The notes: a model not told the origin generated them from the sequence alone. 64,000 bases of DNA from DASRHK01 sp963776465 (GCA_963776465.1 CAVZMV010000002.1:1860001-1924000), one strand, 5' to 3'. Positions 37,101-46,159 are shown, counted from the stretch's first letter. Made by a program: numbers and translations.

Positions 37101-37245
37101 CGGCGCGGGTGCGGCAGCACGCCAGGTGATCGGCACTACCGTCGTCGCCGGCATGCTCGTTGCAACGCTGATGGGAATCTTCGTCATTCCGGTCTTCTAC
37201 GCGCTGATCCAGGCGTTTTCGGAGTCGCGCAAGCGGGCGAAGTAG
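34126..37245 (+). CDS. HAE1-family RND multidrug efflux permease
   Basis: 1039 residues from a TTG at 34126 that overlaps the adaptor stop (TTGA). Twelve transmembrane helices. The N-terminal 'FFIGRPIFATVLAILITIVG', the DD pair in 'LAIGLVVDDAIVVVE' (TM4 proton relay), Lys in TM10 'LIGLAAKNAILIVEFA' and the two large porter loops mark AcrB/MexB-type pumps. It exports hydrophobic toxins or solvents as a trimer powered by proton entry. Controlled together with the adaptor by the divergent MarR protein. A short inverted repeat follows the stop, without a T tract. Confidence 0.94.
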   Translation: MSQFFIGRPIFATVLAILITIVGLISLSRLPIARYPQITPPTIVVNASFPGADAVTVAQSIAAPIEQQVNGVPDMLYMSSKSANDGTYSLTVTFDIGTNPDLAAVQVQNQVAIAQRFLPQEAVRQGVTVVKRQPQVLAVVALRATDPRYDYLFLSNYASLHVYDALARVPGVGTVNIFGARDYGMRVWLDPGKMARLAVTTQDVSAAISEQNVVAPAGRIGAEPAPPGQQMQYSVRVQGRLTDAAQYENIVLRANGDGTVVRLKDVARIELAASDYSRSSRLDGVPVAMIGVYQLPDANALDVARGVRSAMEVLSTSFPPGIDYDIPFDTTRFVEESIHEVRFTLIVAAILVLLVIFVFLESWRATLIPMLAVPVAVIGAFSLFVALGFSINTLTLFALVLAIGLVVDDAIVVVEAVVEKIDTHGMTPLDATRAAMRDVSSPVIVIAIVLVSVFVPVSFLGGLTGQFYRQFALTLSASVLISAFVALSFTPALCVLLLRPTAETHWTGPLGWFFPRFDRFFTNFRSRYVVQVRGLIQHRRWPLGGFAVVMVLAGLLLYTRPSGFLPEEDQGYFLTIASLPPPASVQRSEAAMQRFRELAKDLPGVDHVVAITGISFLTQVSSSYAASAFVPLKDWGDRDEHAATAQGLIETLTKSSSSIPEASFVFLNPPAIPGIGSAGGFEFVLQDRVGGTVEAFDAALKDFLGRAAKRKEIGKAFSQFNLGVPQYQYVVDRDRAKTLGVPLSDVFSTLQTFLGGSYINDFNLYGRTFRVTAQAEGTARARPDDVNGFYVRTAGNEMVPLSTLVHPRETKGPEYIERVNVFRAATINGNAAPGYSSGDAVKAMEEVARELPEGYGYEWVGTTYQEKKSAGQAPYIFGAALLFVFLVLAALYESWSVPFAVILAIPFAVFGAFLGLALRGMSNDIFAQIGLVMLIGLAAKNAILIVEFAKLAHERGAPIIEAALEGARLRLRPILMTSFAFILGSMPLVLATGAGAAARQVIGTTVVAGMLVATLMGIFVIPVFYALIQAFSESRKRAK

Positions 37246-37257
37246 GTTTTCGCCATC

Positions 37258-37283
37258 CCCTCTGTGGGCCAGCGAACAGAGGG
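37258..37283. repeat. hairpin after the RND operon
   Basis: Arms CCCTCTGT and ACAGAGGG with a 10-base loop, 13 bp past the permease stop. No T run follows, so it is not a typical intrinsic terminator. It may stabilise the 3' end. Confidence 0.4.
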
Positions 37284-37381
37284 ATGCGGAACAGCCAGCC
37301 AGACTGGCGCATCGGGACTGCTTCGGCACCTCTCCCGTCCATGGATGGCTCATCGTGCCGCGCGCTGTCGAGGCACGCACG

Positions 37382-39135
37382 ATGCTGGCAACCAGGAACT
37401 CCAAGAAAACCCCAAAGGCGGGGAAAACCCGCAAGGCGTCGACCGGCATCATCGGCTTCGACGAGATCACCGGCGGCGGTCTTCCCGCCGGGCGCACCAC
37501 GCTGCTGGTCGGCGGCCCCGGCTCCGGCAAGACCATCTTCGCGTTGCAGTTCCTCGTACACGGCGTGAAGCAGTGCGGCGAGCCGGGGATCTTCGTTGCG
37601 TTCGAGGAGGCGCCCGACCGGATCATCGCCAACCTCGAGGGCTTCGGCTGGGATCTCGACGCCCTTCGCTCCGGCAAGAAGCAGCTTTACTTCATGGATG
37701 CCCAGCCGGCCGCCGGACCTTGTGCAGCGGGAGCCTTCGACCTGACCGGGATGCTGGCCGCGCTTGGCGCGCAAGGCGAGGATCATGGGCGCCGAGCGCA
37801 TCGTTTTCGACGCACTGGACATCGTGCTGGCGCTGCTGCCCGATGCGGCGACGCGACGCCGCGAGGTCTACCGGCTGCACGACTGGATGCTGGCCAGTGG
37901 CCTGACCGCGCTGATCACGGCAAAGGCCGGTGGCACGGATGGCAAGTCCGAGAGTCCGCAACCCTTCGGCTTCATGCAATTCATGGTGGATTGCGCGGTC
38001 GTGCTCAACCACCGTGTGTCGCTCGGCGTGTCGCAGCGCAACCTGCGCGTGCTGAAGTATCGCGGCTCCGGCTTCGACGAGAACGAATCGCCGTTCGTGA
38101 TCGGCTCGGACGGATTCGACGTCGCCATCGCGCGCACCTCGGGACGCGGGGACGCGGAGGTCACGCAGGAGCGGGTCTCCAGCGGCGTGTCGCGACTGGA
38201 CACGATGCTGGGCGGCGGCTATTACCGCGGCGCGAGCGTCCTCATCACCGGTTTTCCGGGGACGGCGAAGACCACGTTGAGCGGCGCGTTCGCCGAGGCG
38301 GCGTGCAAGCGCGGCGAGCGCACCATGTTCTTCAGCTTCGACTCCGACGGCAGCGAGGTGATCCGCAACCTCGCGTCGGTCGGCATCCGGCTGGAGCGGT
38401 ACATCAAGAACGGTCTCCTGCGGATGGTCTCCGCCCGCACGATCAGCGGCAGCGCCGAGACCTTGCTGGTGCGCATCAAGGCGATGGCGCGAGAGCATCG
38501 ATCCCGCTGCGTCGTCATCGACCCGGTGTCCACGCTGGCCAAGGTCGGCAACGAGCTGACGGCCCACGGCGTCGCCGAGCGCCTCATCGACTGGTCCAAG
38601 GCCGAGGGCATCGACGCTTGTCTGCACCAGCCTGCTCGACGAAGTTGCCCAGCAGGGGGACGGCGGCTCGCCGCTGCAGATCTCCACGATCGCCGACACC
38701 TGGATCCACCTGAACTACCTGGTGCAGGCGGGCGAGCGCAACCGCGGCCTGTCGATCATCAAGTCGCGCGGCACCGCGCATTCCAACCAGGTGCGCGAGC
38801 TGATCCTGAGCGACTCAGGCGTGACGCTCGCCGACATCTACACCGCGGGCGGTGAAGTCCTGATGGGTACTTTGCGCTGGGAAAAGGAAAGCGCGGAGCG
38901 CGTGGCCAAGGAGGTCGCCGAAGTCGCGAGCACGCTCAAGAACGTCCGGCTCGACGCCGAGGAGGCGGTGCTGGCCGTTCAGGCCAAGTCGGTGCAGACC
39001 GAGCTGGTCGCCAAGCAGGTGGAGAAGACCCTGCTGAACCGCACGTCCAAGAGCCGCGAAGGGGAGCTGTCGCGCGGGCGCATCCGCATGCGCGAGCTGC
39101 GCGGCGCCGATCCCGCCATCCCGGAATCCAAGTGA
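37382..39135 (+). pseudogene. KaiC-like ATPase gene with two single-base frameshifts
   Basis: Start ATG 37382 (GAGG upstream). Two RecA-like KaiC domains. The first has the P-loop 'GGPGSGKTIF' and the Glu pair in 'FVAFEEAPDRI'. The second has 'GFPGTAKTTL' and 'RCVVIDPVST', with Asp-Ser (FSFDSD) where a Glu pair is usual. A conserved 'ISTIADTWIHLNY' region follows, then a C-terminal coiled coil. An extra C near 37772 shifts the frame before 'KARIMGAERIVF', and an extra G at 38613 shifts it again before 'LVCTSLLDEVAQQ'. Removing both restores one open frame of about 584 codons. Either a decayed gene or assembly errors. Six bases or so before the KaiB-like gene. Confidence 0.82.
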
Positions 39136-39142
39136 GGGCGCG

Positions 39143-39433
39143 ATGAGCCGCGCTGCCAAGGTCCGACTGCGGCTCTATGTCGCCGACGGGGCGCAGAATT
39201 CCGCGCTGGCCCGCGCCAATCTCAGCGCGCTGTGCAAAGCGCATCTGCCGGTCGCGCCGGAGCTCGAAGTGGTGGACGTCCTCAGGCGTCCGGAGCGGGC
39301 GCTGGCGGACGCCATCTTCATGACGCCGACGCTGGTCAAGCTCTGGCCGCTGCCGGTCCGACGCATCGTCGGCACGCTCAGCCAGACCGAGACCGTGCTG
39401 CAAGCCCTGGGGCTGGACAGCCAGGGCGCATGA
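39143..39433 (+). CDS. KaiB-like protein
   Basis: 96 residues with the thioredoxin-like KaiB start 'VRLRLYVADGAQNSALARANL' and the conserved 'LEVVDVLRRPERALADAIFMTPTLVKL'. KaiB binds KaiC rings; outside cyanobacteria such pairs are linked to stress adaptation rather than a true clock. It is eight bases after the KaiC-like gene, and its stop overlaps the PAS-domain gene start by 4 bp. It appears intact although the neighbouring KaiC and kinase genes are frameshifted. Confidence 0.9.
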   Translation: MSRAAKVRLRLYVADGAQNSALARANLSALCKAHLPVAPELEVVDVLRRPERALADAIFMTPTLVKLWPLPVRRIVGTLSQTETVLQALGLDSQGA

Positions 39434-40944
39434 ATCGCGATACGCCTGCTGAGCGCGACGAGGAGGTGTCGGCGCTGATCGAGACGCTTGACCAGACCGA
39501 GCGCCGGCTGGAGGTGCTCCTGGCAGGCCAGGTCGACACGGTCTCGGACCGGGCGGGGCGCACGTTCGTGCTGCGTCATGCGCAGGAGCACCTGCGCGAC
39601 GCCGAAGTGGCGCGCCAAGCCGCGATCCTCAACGCTCTGCCCGCGCATTTGGCGCTGCTCGACGCCGACGGCGTCATCGTCTCGGTCAACCAGGCTTGGC
39701 AGACGTTCGCTGCGGCGAACGCGATCCAGGGCTCGGGGTCTGGCATCGGCGCCAACTACCTCGAGATTTGCGATATCGCGCAAGGCGAGGATGCATCCGA
39801 GGCGCGGCGGGCAGCCGCCGGTATCCGGGCGGTGCTGGCCGGCGCGGTCAAGAGTTTCTCGCTCGAATATGCTTGTCATTCGCCGGCGCAGCAGCGCTGG
39901 TACCTGCTGACGGTGACACCGCTCTCGGCAGACCGTCCGCTCGGGGCGGTCGCCATGCACCTCGATATCACCGAGCGCAATCGGACGGAGGCAGCATTGC
40001 GGGCCGGCGCGGTGGAGTTCCGCGCCCTGGCTGAAGCCATGCCGCAAATGGTCTGGATCACGCGGGCCGATGGCTGGAACATCTACTTCAGCCAGCAATG
40101 GATGGACTACACCGGGCTTACCCAGGAGGAGAGCCTTGGCCACGGCTGGGTCAAGCCGTTCCATCCGGATGACCAGCCGCGGGCGCAGCTTGCCTGGCAG
40201 CACGCGACGGACACGATCACCATCTACTCGATCGAATGCCGCTTGCGCCGCGCCGACGGGGTTTACCACTGGTGGCTGATGCGCGGCGTTCCCCAGCTGG
40301 ACGCCGCCGGCAAGGTGCTCAAATGGTTCGGCACCTGCACCGACATCCACGACCTGAAGTCGGCGGAGCTGGAGCTTTCCGACAGCAACCGGGCGCTGCG
40401 GGAGAGCGACGAGAAATTCCAGCAGCTGGCGAGCCACGTCGCCGACGTGTTCTATGTGGCCTCGTCCGATCTGCAGAAGGTGCACTACGTCAGCCCCGCC
40501 TATGAAAAGGTCTGGGGCCGCTCGGTCGAGAGCCTGTACGCCAATCCGCAGCAATGGGGTGAAGCGATCGTGTCGGACGAGCGCGAGCAAGCGATCGCCA
40601 CGTTTTCCAGGCTGGCGAACGGCGAGGCCAGCGTCAGCCTGGAGTTCCGGATCGCGCGATCCGACGGAACCGTGCGCTGCATCTTCAGCCGCGCCTTCGC
40701 CATCCGGGATCGGGATGGCAAGGTGGGCCGCATCACGGGCATCGCCAGCGACATCACCGAGCGCAAAGCCGCCGAGGAAGTGGTTAAAAAACGCGGAGCG
40801 GAGCTGGAGCGGTTCCACCGCCTGAGCGTTGGCCGCGAGCTGCAGATGATCGAGCTCAAGAAGCAGGTCAACCAGCTTGCAGGCGAGGCCGGGCAGAAGC
40901 CCCCGTACGAACTGGCGTTTCTCGGCCGCGAAGGCGGCTCATGA
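39430..40944 (+). CDS. triple PAS domain protein without kinase domain
   Basis: 504 residues. An N-terminal coiled coil (about 10-55) is followed by three PAS/PAC modules (about 60-185, 190-315 and 330-455), each ending in a PAC motif such as 'HLDITERNRTEAAL', 'CTDIHDLKSAEL' and 'ASDITERKAAEE'. The C-terminal helix 'FHRLSVGRELQMIELKKQVNQL' is common in sensors that pass signals to a partner. No HisKA or ATPase domain follows. It probably senses redox or ligand state and acts with the hybrid kinase encoded next, whose start overlaps its stop by 4 bp. Confidence 0.87.
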   Translation: MNRDTPAERDEEVSALIETLDQTERRLEVLLAGQVDTVSDRAGRTFVLRHAQEHLRDAEVARQAAILNALPAHLALLDADGVIVSVNQAWQTFAAANAIQGSGSGIGANYLEICDIAQGEDASEARRAAAGIRAVLAGAVKSFSLEYACHSPAQQRWYLLTVTPLSADRPLGAVAMHLDITERNRTEAALRAGAVEFRALAEAMPQMVWITRADGWNIYFSQQWMDYTGLTQEESLGHGWVKPFHPDDQPRAQLAWQHATDTITIYSIECRLRRADGVYHWWLMRGVPQLDAAGKVLKWFGTCTDIHDLKSAELELSDSNRALRESDEKFQQLASHVADVFYVASSDLQKVHYVSPAYEKVWGRSVESLYANPQQWGEAIVSDEREQAIATFSRLANGEASVSLEFRIARSDGTVRCIFSRAFAIRDRDGKVGRITGIASDITERKAAEEVVKKRGAELERFHRLSVGRELQMIELKKQVNQLAGEAGQKPPYELAFLGREGGS

Positions 40945-42981
40945 GTGTTCCGGATCCGCCGCACGGGGACCACTCGCGTCTCAAGATCGTGCTGGTGGCG
41001 GCGTTCTCGCTGATCCTGCTCGGCGGGGTGCTCTGGACCCGGGTACTCCGACTACCGCTCAACCCAGAGGACGCTGCCGGAGCTTGGCCGCATGGAAGCC
41101 GCGCGGGGGAAGCTCCTGTACCTGGACGAGGTTCTCACCATGTCCGCGCGGATGGCTGCGGCCAGCGGCAACCCGGACTGGGAAACACGCTACTGGAAGT
41201 TCGAGCCGCAGCTCGATCAGGCCATCAACGAGGGCATTCGGCTCGAGCCGGATGCGTCTTTCGGCGATGCGGCGAGGATCGATGCTGCCAACGACGCGCT
41301 CGTCGGCATGCACCATCGTGCGCTGGATCTGGTGCGCCAGGCCAGGAACGCCGACGCCCATCGCCTGCTCTCGAGCCCCGAGTACGAGGCGCAGAAGAGG
41401 ATTTACGGCGACGGGGTGGAGGCGCTAGACCAGCATCTGGCGCAGGTCATCGCCAGCTCGCGCAGGGACGTCGTGCGAGCCATGGGCCGGCACGCCATCG
41501 CGGCGGTCGTCGTCGCCGCGCTGCTCATCCTCGGCTGGAGCTTCACGTTCCGGATGCAGCGCCGTCAGCAAGCGTCGATCGCCGAGAGCAACCGGCGGCT
41601 GGATCAGAAGACTGCCGATCTGCTGGAGGCGAACAGCCAGCTCGACCGGAAAGTCAGCGAGCGCACGCGGGAGCTGGAGGACTCCGCGCTGGCGTCCATG
41701 AACATGATGGAAGACGCGGTGATGCAGCGGGAGAAGGCCGAGCACGGGCTCGAGAAGCTCAAGCACGAGGAAGTCCAGCTGGTGCAGGCGCGCGACGAGG
41801 CGCTGCACGCCATGGGGGCCCGCTCGCAGTTCCTGGCGAACATGAGCCACGAGATCCGCACCCCGATGAACGGCGTCCTCGGGATGACCGAGGTGCTGCG
41901 CGAAAGCGTGCTGACGCCGCAGCAGCGCGACGCGACGGAAACCATCCACTACAGCGCCCAGTCGCTCCTGACGATCATCAACGACATCCTGGATTTCTCG
42001 CGCATCGACGCCGGTGCGCTGCGCATGGAGATGCTCGACTTCGACCTGCCGGACGTGGTGCAGCAGTCGGTCGCCACCTGCGCGGAGATCGCATCGGGCA
42101 AGGGGCTGAAGCTCACCTCGGTGTTCGACATCCAGGGCCTGCCGGTGCTGCGCGGCGACCCGGGCCGCCTGCGGCAGGTGCTCGTCAATCTGATCGGCAA
42201 TGCGGTGAAGTTCACGGAGCACGGCGACGTGCTCGTCAGCGTCACGTTGCAGCGGCGCTCGATGAGCGACGTCGCCGTGCGCTTCGCGATCCGGGACACG
42301 GGCATGGGCATCGCCAGCGACGTGCAGAAGCGGCTGTTCCAGAAGTTCATGCAGTCCGACAGCTCCATGACGCGCCGGCACGGCGGATCTGGCCTCGGCC
42401 TCGCCATCTCCAAGCAGCTGGTCGGCATGATGGGTGGAGAGATCGGCGTCGAAAGCGAGCTGGGCAAGGGCGCGACGTTCTGGTTCACGGCGCGCTTCGA
42501 TACCTCCACCGCGCATCTGCCGGCAGCGGTCGGGCTGAGCACGGCGCTCGCGGCAGTCGACGCCGGCGAGGTCGTGCCGCCGGGGCAGTGGCGCGTGCTC
42601 GTCGCCGACGACAACCAGGTGAACCAGATGGTCGCGCGCAACCAGTTGCTGAAGCTGGGGCTGCGTCCCACCTTCGTCGACGACGGCCGCCAGGCGGTCG
42701 AGGCGCTGCGGCACGAGCACTACGACCTCGTGTTCATGGATTGCCAGATGCCGGAGCTGGATGGCTACGCCGCCACCGCCGAGATCCGCGGCCTTCCCAA
42801 GAGAGCCGAGCGGATCTGGATCATCGCCATGACCGCGCACGCGATGGGCGGCGACCGGGCACGGTGCCTTGCCGCAGGCATGGACGACTACCTCGCCAAG
42901 CCGGTGACGACGCAGGCGCTGCGAGAGGCGATGGAGCGTTTTGAAAAGAGCCGCTCGGACGCGAAACTCATCGTAGCGTGA
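40941..42981 (+). pseudogene. hybrid sensor histidine kinase gene with a single-base frameshift
   Basis: ATG 40941 overlaps the PAS gene stop. The first codons encode a membrane helix (LKIVLVAAFSLILLGGVLW). At 41041-41043 an extra G in CCCGGG shifts the frame; removing it continues into 'YSDYRSTQRTLPELGRMEA' and a periplasmic domain of about 140 residues. The rest is intact: second helix 'AIAAVVVAALLILGWSF', coiled coil, HisKA 'FLANMSHEIRTPMNGVLG', ATPase 'RRHGGSGLGLAISKQL' and a receiver with MDCQMPELDGY. The part from 41092 is open to the stop. Decay or sequencing error, as for the KaiC-like gene. Confidence 0.82.
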
Positions 42982-43059
42982 TCCACAAGTAGTTTTTGGC
43001 TACACCGCTGTGTGAGCCAGGGTACGGAGCGATCGGCGCCGGCCGGCGCAAGCTGGCGC

Positions 43060-43572
43060 ATGAAGACCCAGACCATCCAAGCCAGTTCTCCCAACGTCAT
43101 ACCGCGCCAATGGCGGGTGCTGGTCGTCGACGACAACCGCGTCAACCAGCTGGTCGCTCGCCATCAGCTCCAGCGCTTTGGATTGCAGGCCACGTGCGTC
43201 GACGATGGTCAGCAGGCAGTCGATGCCTTGCGGCACGAGCGCTACGACCTCGTGTTCATGGATTGCCAGATGCCACAGCTCGACGGCTACGACGCAACGG
43301 CCGCGATCCGGCGTCTGCCTCATGCAGGCGCATCCACCTGGATCATCGCCATGACGGCGCATGCTGCGGCCGGCAGCCGCGCGCGCTGCCTGGCTGCAGG
43401 CATGGACGACTACCTGGCCAAGCCGGTCAGCACCCAGGCGCTGCGGGAGGCGATGCAGCGGTTCGAAGGCAGCGTTCCGCGCGGACGCCACGCTGCTGGT
43501 TTGGCAGGCTCGACGAACGAGGTCCGACGGCACCGCGATGATTTCTCCAGTGACGCACGGCCGCGTTGCTAG
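43060..43572 (+). CDS. single-domain response regulator, tandem duplicate of the kinase receiver
   Basis: 170 residues from ATG 43060; a GTG at 43012 is possible. A single receiver domain has the DD pair in 'WRVLVVDDNRVNQLVARH', phospho-acceptor in 'YDLVFMDCQMPQLDGYDATAAIR' and Lys in 'DDYLAKPVSTQALREAM'. It is nearly identical in layout and many residues to the C-terminal receiver of the kinase just upstream, so it arose by local duplication. The tail after about residue 130 is low in similarity to anything and may be out-of-context coding. No output domain. Confidence 0.8.
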   Translation: MKTQTIQASSPNVIPRQWRVLVVDDNRVNQLVARHQLQRFGLQATCVDDGQQAVDALRHERYDLVFMDCQMPQLDGYDATAAIRRLPHAGASTWIIAMTAHAAAGSRARCLAAGMDDYLAKPVSTQALREAMQRFEGSVPRGRHAAGLAGSTNEVRRHRDDFSSDARPRC

Positions 43573-43606
43573 CACACTTTGCGCCGTCATCTCCTCGCGG
43601 CACTCC

Positions 43607-45085
43607 ATGCGCTCCACTCTATTCGCGACGCTCGTCGTCCTGTCCTGCGTCCTTTCGTCTCCTGACTCGCGCGCGCAGGTCGCGCCCGCCAAGCCGAACA
43701 TCATCATGATCATGACCGACGACCAGTCGGTCAGCGACGTCCTCGCCATGCCGGCGACGCTGAAGCTCATCGCCAACGAGGGCGTCACCTTCAGCAAGTC
43801 GTTTGCGTCGTGGCCGCTCTGCTGCCCATCGCGGGCCACGGCGCTGACGGGCCAGTACGCGCACAACCACCGGGTGCTGGGCAATTACCCGCCGTTCGGG
43901 AGCGCGCAGGCGTTCGCGGACGACGAAACCCTGCCGGTGTGGCTGCAGCGTGCCGGCTACGCCACTGCGCACATCGGCAAGTACCTCAATCGCTACGGAA
44001 GCGACAATCGCGGCAGCACCTACGTGCCGCCGGGCTGGACCGACTGGATGGGATTCGTCGACCCCACCACCTATCGGATGTGGGGCTACACGGTGAGCCA
44101 CAACGGCGTCCTCAAGACCTACGGGGACTACCGCGTGGAGGATCCGGCGCTCTACCAGACCGACGTCGTCAAGCAGCTCGCGCTGGATGTGATCGACAAG
44201 AACGCCGCCACCAACACGCCGTTCTACCTGGGCGTGGCGTTCCTCGCCCCGCACGAGGAGGTGCAGGAGGTGCCGCCGGCCGACCAGTCCTACCCGGGGC
44301 CGCGACCCGCGCCGAGGCACGCCAATCTCTTCCCCAACCTGACGCTGCCGCGTCCGGCGAGCTTCGACGAGGCGGACCTGTCCGACAAGCCGGCGTTCGT
44401 GCGGTCGGTGAGCGAGCTGTTCATCAAGGAAACGCTGGCGCAGCGGACCGGCCGCTATCGGCGCCGGTTGCAGTCGCTGCGCGCCGTCGACGAGGCGGTG
44501 CAGGCGATCGTCGCCAAGCTTGCCGCGCTGAACCTGCTCGACAACACCTACCTCGTCTTCACGTCCGACAACGGCTGGCTCAACGGTGAGCATCACGTTG
44601 GCCTGGGCAAGTACCTCATGTACGAGCCGTCGGCCCGCGTGCCGCTCTTGATCCGCGGCCCCGGCATCCCCCGGGGCGGACGCACCGACGAGCTGGTCGC
44701 GAACATCGACCTGGCGCCGACCTTCGCCGACATGGCGGGCGCCGTTCCCGGACGCGTCGTCGACGGGCGCTCGCTGCTGCCTTATGCGAGGGACGTGAGC
44801 CTGCGCAGCGGGCGGCCGATCCTGCTGGATGCGCCGTATCAGCAGAAGCCGCTCTCCAACAGCCCGGTGATCATCCCGGCGGCGCGCGGCCTGCGCACGC
44901 GCCTCTACACCTACATCGAGCATGAGACCGGCGAAGTCGAGCTCTACGACATGCAGAACGACCCCGATCAGCTCAAGTCGCTGCACGCCCTCTCGGGCTA
45001 CCGGAACCTGCGGGCCAGCTTCCACGCCATGCTCTCGCAATACGCCGGCTGCGCCGGGGACACCTGTCGCGCGGCAATGCGCTAG
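43607..45085 (+). CDS. sulfatase (arylsulfatase family), periplasmic
   Basis: 492 residues from ATG 43607. Signal peptide ends near SRA-QV. The sulfatase motif C-x-P-S-R appears as CCPSR, with Cys72 as the residue converted to formylglycine. Metal ligands are in 'NIIMIMTDDQ' and 'VFTSDNGWLNGEH'. Overall it resembles N-acetylglucosamine-6-sulfatase-type enzymes. It hydrolyses a sulfate ester of a polysaccharide or small molecule in the periplasm, and needs a formylglycine-generating enzyme, not encoded here. It converges on the AraC regulator gene with 15 bp between. Confidence 0.9.
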   Translation: MRSTLFATLVVLSCVLSSPDSRAQVAPAKPNIIMIMTDDQSVSDVLAMPATLKLIANEGVTFSKSFASWPLCCPSRATALTGQYAHNHRVLGNYPPFGSAQAFADDETLPVWLQRAGYATAHIGKYLNRYGSDNRGSTYVPPGWTDWMGFVDPTTYRMWGYTVSHNGVLKTYGDYRVEDPALYQTDVVKQLALDVIDKNAATNTPFYLGVAFLAPHEEVQEVPPADQSYPGPRPAPRHANLFPNLTLPRPASFDEADLSDKPAFVRSVSELFIKETLAQRTGRYRRRLQSLRAVDEAVQAIVAKLAALNLLDNTYLVFTSDNGWLNGEHHVGLGKYLMYEPSARVPLLIRGPGIPRGGRTDELVANIDLAPTFADMAGAVPGRVVDGRSLLPYARDVSLRSGRPILLDAPYQQKPLSNSPVIIPAARGLRTRLYTYIEHETGEVELYDMQNDPDQLKSLHALSGYRNLRASFHAMLSQYAGCAGDTCRAAMR

Positions 45086-45100
45086 AGCGGCCGCCGCCGG

Positions 45101-46120
45101 TCAGGGGCGCGCAGCCGCCTGACGCCGCAGCAGTTTGGGCGTCGCCTTGAACCACCGCTTGCACGCGCGCGTGAGCACCGACTGCTGCGACATCCCGAGC
45201 AGGCCCGCGACCTGCGTCAGCGGCATCTGCGTCGACGTCAGGTAACGCTGCGCCGCTTCCTTGCTGAGCTCCTCCCGGATCTCGTCGTAGCTCGTGCCTT
45301 CATCGGCGAGGTGTCGCTGCAGCGTCCGTGGATGCATCGCCAGCATCCCCGCCACGCGCTCCTTGCTGATCTGCGTCGTGCCCAGGCTGCGGGAGATCGC
45401 CAGGCGCGCGCGCGACGCTACCGTCTGGCCCGGCGATGGGAAGTGCACGTCCAGATAATCGGCTGCGAGCCGATGCAGCGTCTTGCTGACGGTCTGCAGC
45501 GGCGCTTCCAGGCTGCCGGGTGAAACCAGGATGGCCGCGTAAGGCTGGCTGACGCGCACCGGCACGCCGAAGTGGCGGCGATAGGCGCTGACCGGTGCCA
45601 GCGGCGCGTGCGGCACGCACACCGCCTGTGGACGGTATTGCTCGCGTGCGAGCAACTGCATGATGCGATGCAGTCCGCCCAGGCAAGAGTCGGTGACCTG
45701 GCGCAGGGCCGACACGCCCGGAGCGAGCAGCTCGATGCGCACCTCCGCGGATTTCGGATCGAGCTTGCTGCGCGGCGTCACGTGCACGCCGATAGCGGGA
45801 CTGTGCACGAAGAGATACCGCGTCGCGCACTGCAGCGCGTCGGCGATGGTCGAGGAGTGCTGCATCGCCACCGCCAGCGGGCCGAGGATCGTCACGTCCC
45901 AGGGCCGCGAAAGCCGCAACCCGAAATCGGGGCAGTCCAGCGTCGTCGCCGCGTCCTCCATCAGCTGCGCCGCGGCGCGGATCGGAATCAGCGCGTCCTC
46001 GTCCTTCAGCGACTGCAGCGTGATGCGATGCCGGCGCAGGAGCGGCAGCGGATCGCCACCCAGGCTTCGCACCAGCGTCTCGAAGCCGCGGATGCCGCCC
46101 GACCGCACCATGGAAGTCAT
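45101..46120 (-). CDS. AraC family regulator, VirS/OruR-like
   Basis: 339 residues from ATG 46120; ATG 46111 and a TTG at 46174 are alternatives. A large N-terminal Arabinose_bd-type domain ('LGGDPLPLLRRHRI', 'FGLRLSRPWDVTILGPLAVAM') is followed by the C-terminal HTH_18 domain ('ISRSLGTTQISKERVAGMLAMHPRTLQRHLADEGTSY'-like and 'PLTQVAGLLGMSQQSVLTRACKRWF'). Divergent from the monooxygenase operon. The GTCAAATC direct repeats at 46131-46159 are likely its binding sites. The layout resembles mycobacterial VirS and the mymA operon. Confidence 0.88.
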   Translation of the reverse strand: MTSMVRSGGIRGFETLVRSLGGDPLPLLRRHRITLQSLKDEDALIPIRAAAQLMEDAATTLDCPDFGLRLSRPWDVTILGPLAVAMQHSSTIADALQCATRYLFVHSPAIGVHVTPRSKLDPKSAEVRIELLAPGVSALRQVTDSCLGGLHRIMQLLAREQYRPQAVCVPHAPLAPVSAYRRHFGVPVRVSQPYAAILVSPGSLEAPLQTVSKTLHRLAADYLDVHFPSPGQTVASRARLAISRSLGTTQISKERVAGMLAMHPRTLQRHLADEGTSYDEIREELSKEAAQRYLTSTQMPLTQVAGLLGMSQQSVLTRACKRWFKATPKLLRRQAAARP

Positions 46121-46130
46121 GTCTCCAAGT

Positions 46131-46159
46131 GTCAAATCTTTGTCTCGTCGCGTCAAATC
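46131..46159. promoter_or_regulatory. AraC-type binding site: GTCAAATC direct repeat, 21-bp period
   Basis: GTCAAATC at 46131-46138 and 46152-46159, two helical turns apart, in the 100-bp gap between the divergent AraC gene and the monooxygenase operon. On the minus strand the first repeat lies in a TTGACA-like element near the AraC gene start. Confidence 0.6.

Noticed and set aside
37258..37283. Intrinsic terminator after the RND operon
   Set aside because: The hairpin lacks a following T run; kept only as a repeat.
33964..37677. Minus-strand open frame of more than 1200 codons opposite the RND pump
   Set aside because: Arg/His-rich shadow of a conserved transporter gene; no family features.
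37760..37790. Programmed +1 frameshift in the KaiC-like gene
   Set aside because: No recognisable shift-promoting stop codon or slippery context, and a second and third frameshift nearby make errors or decay more likely.
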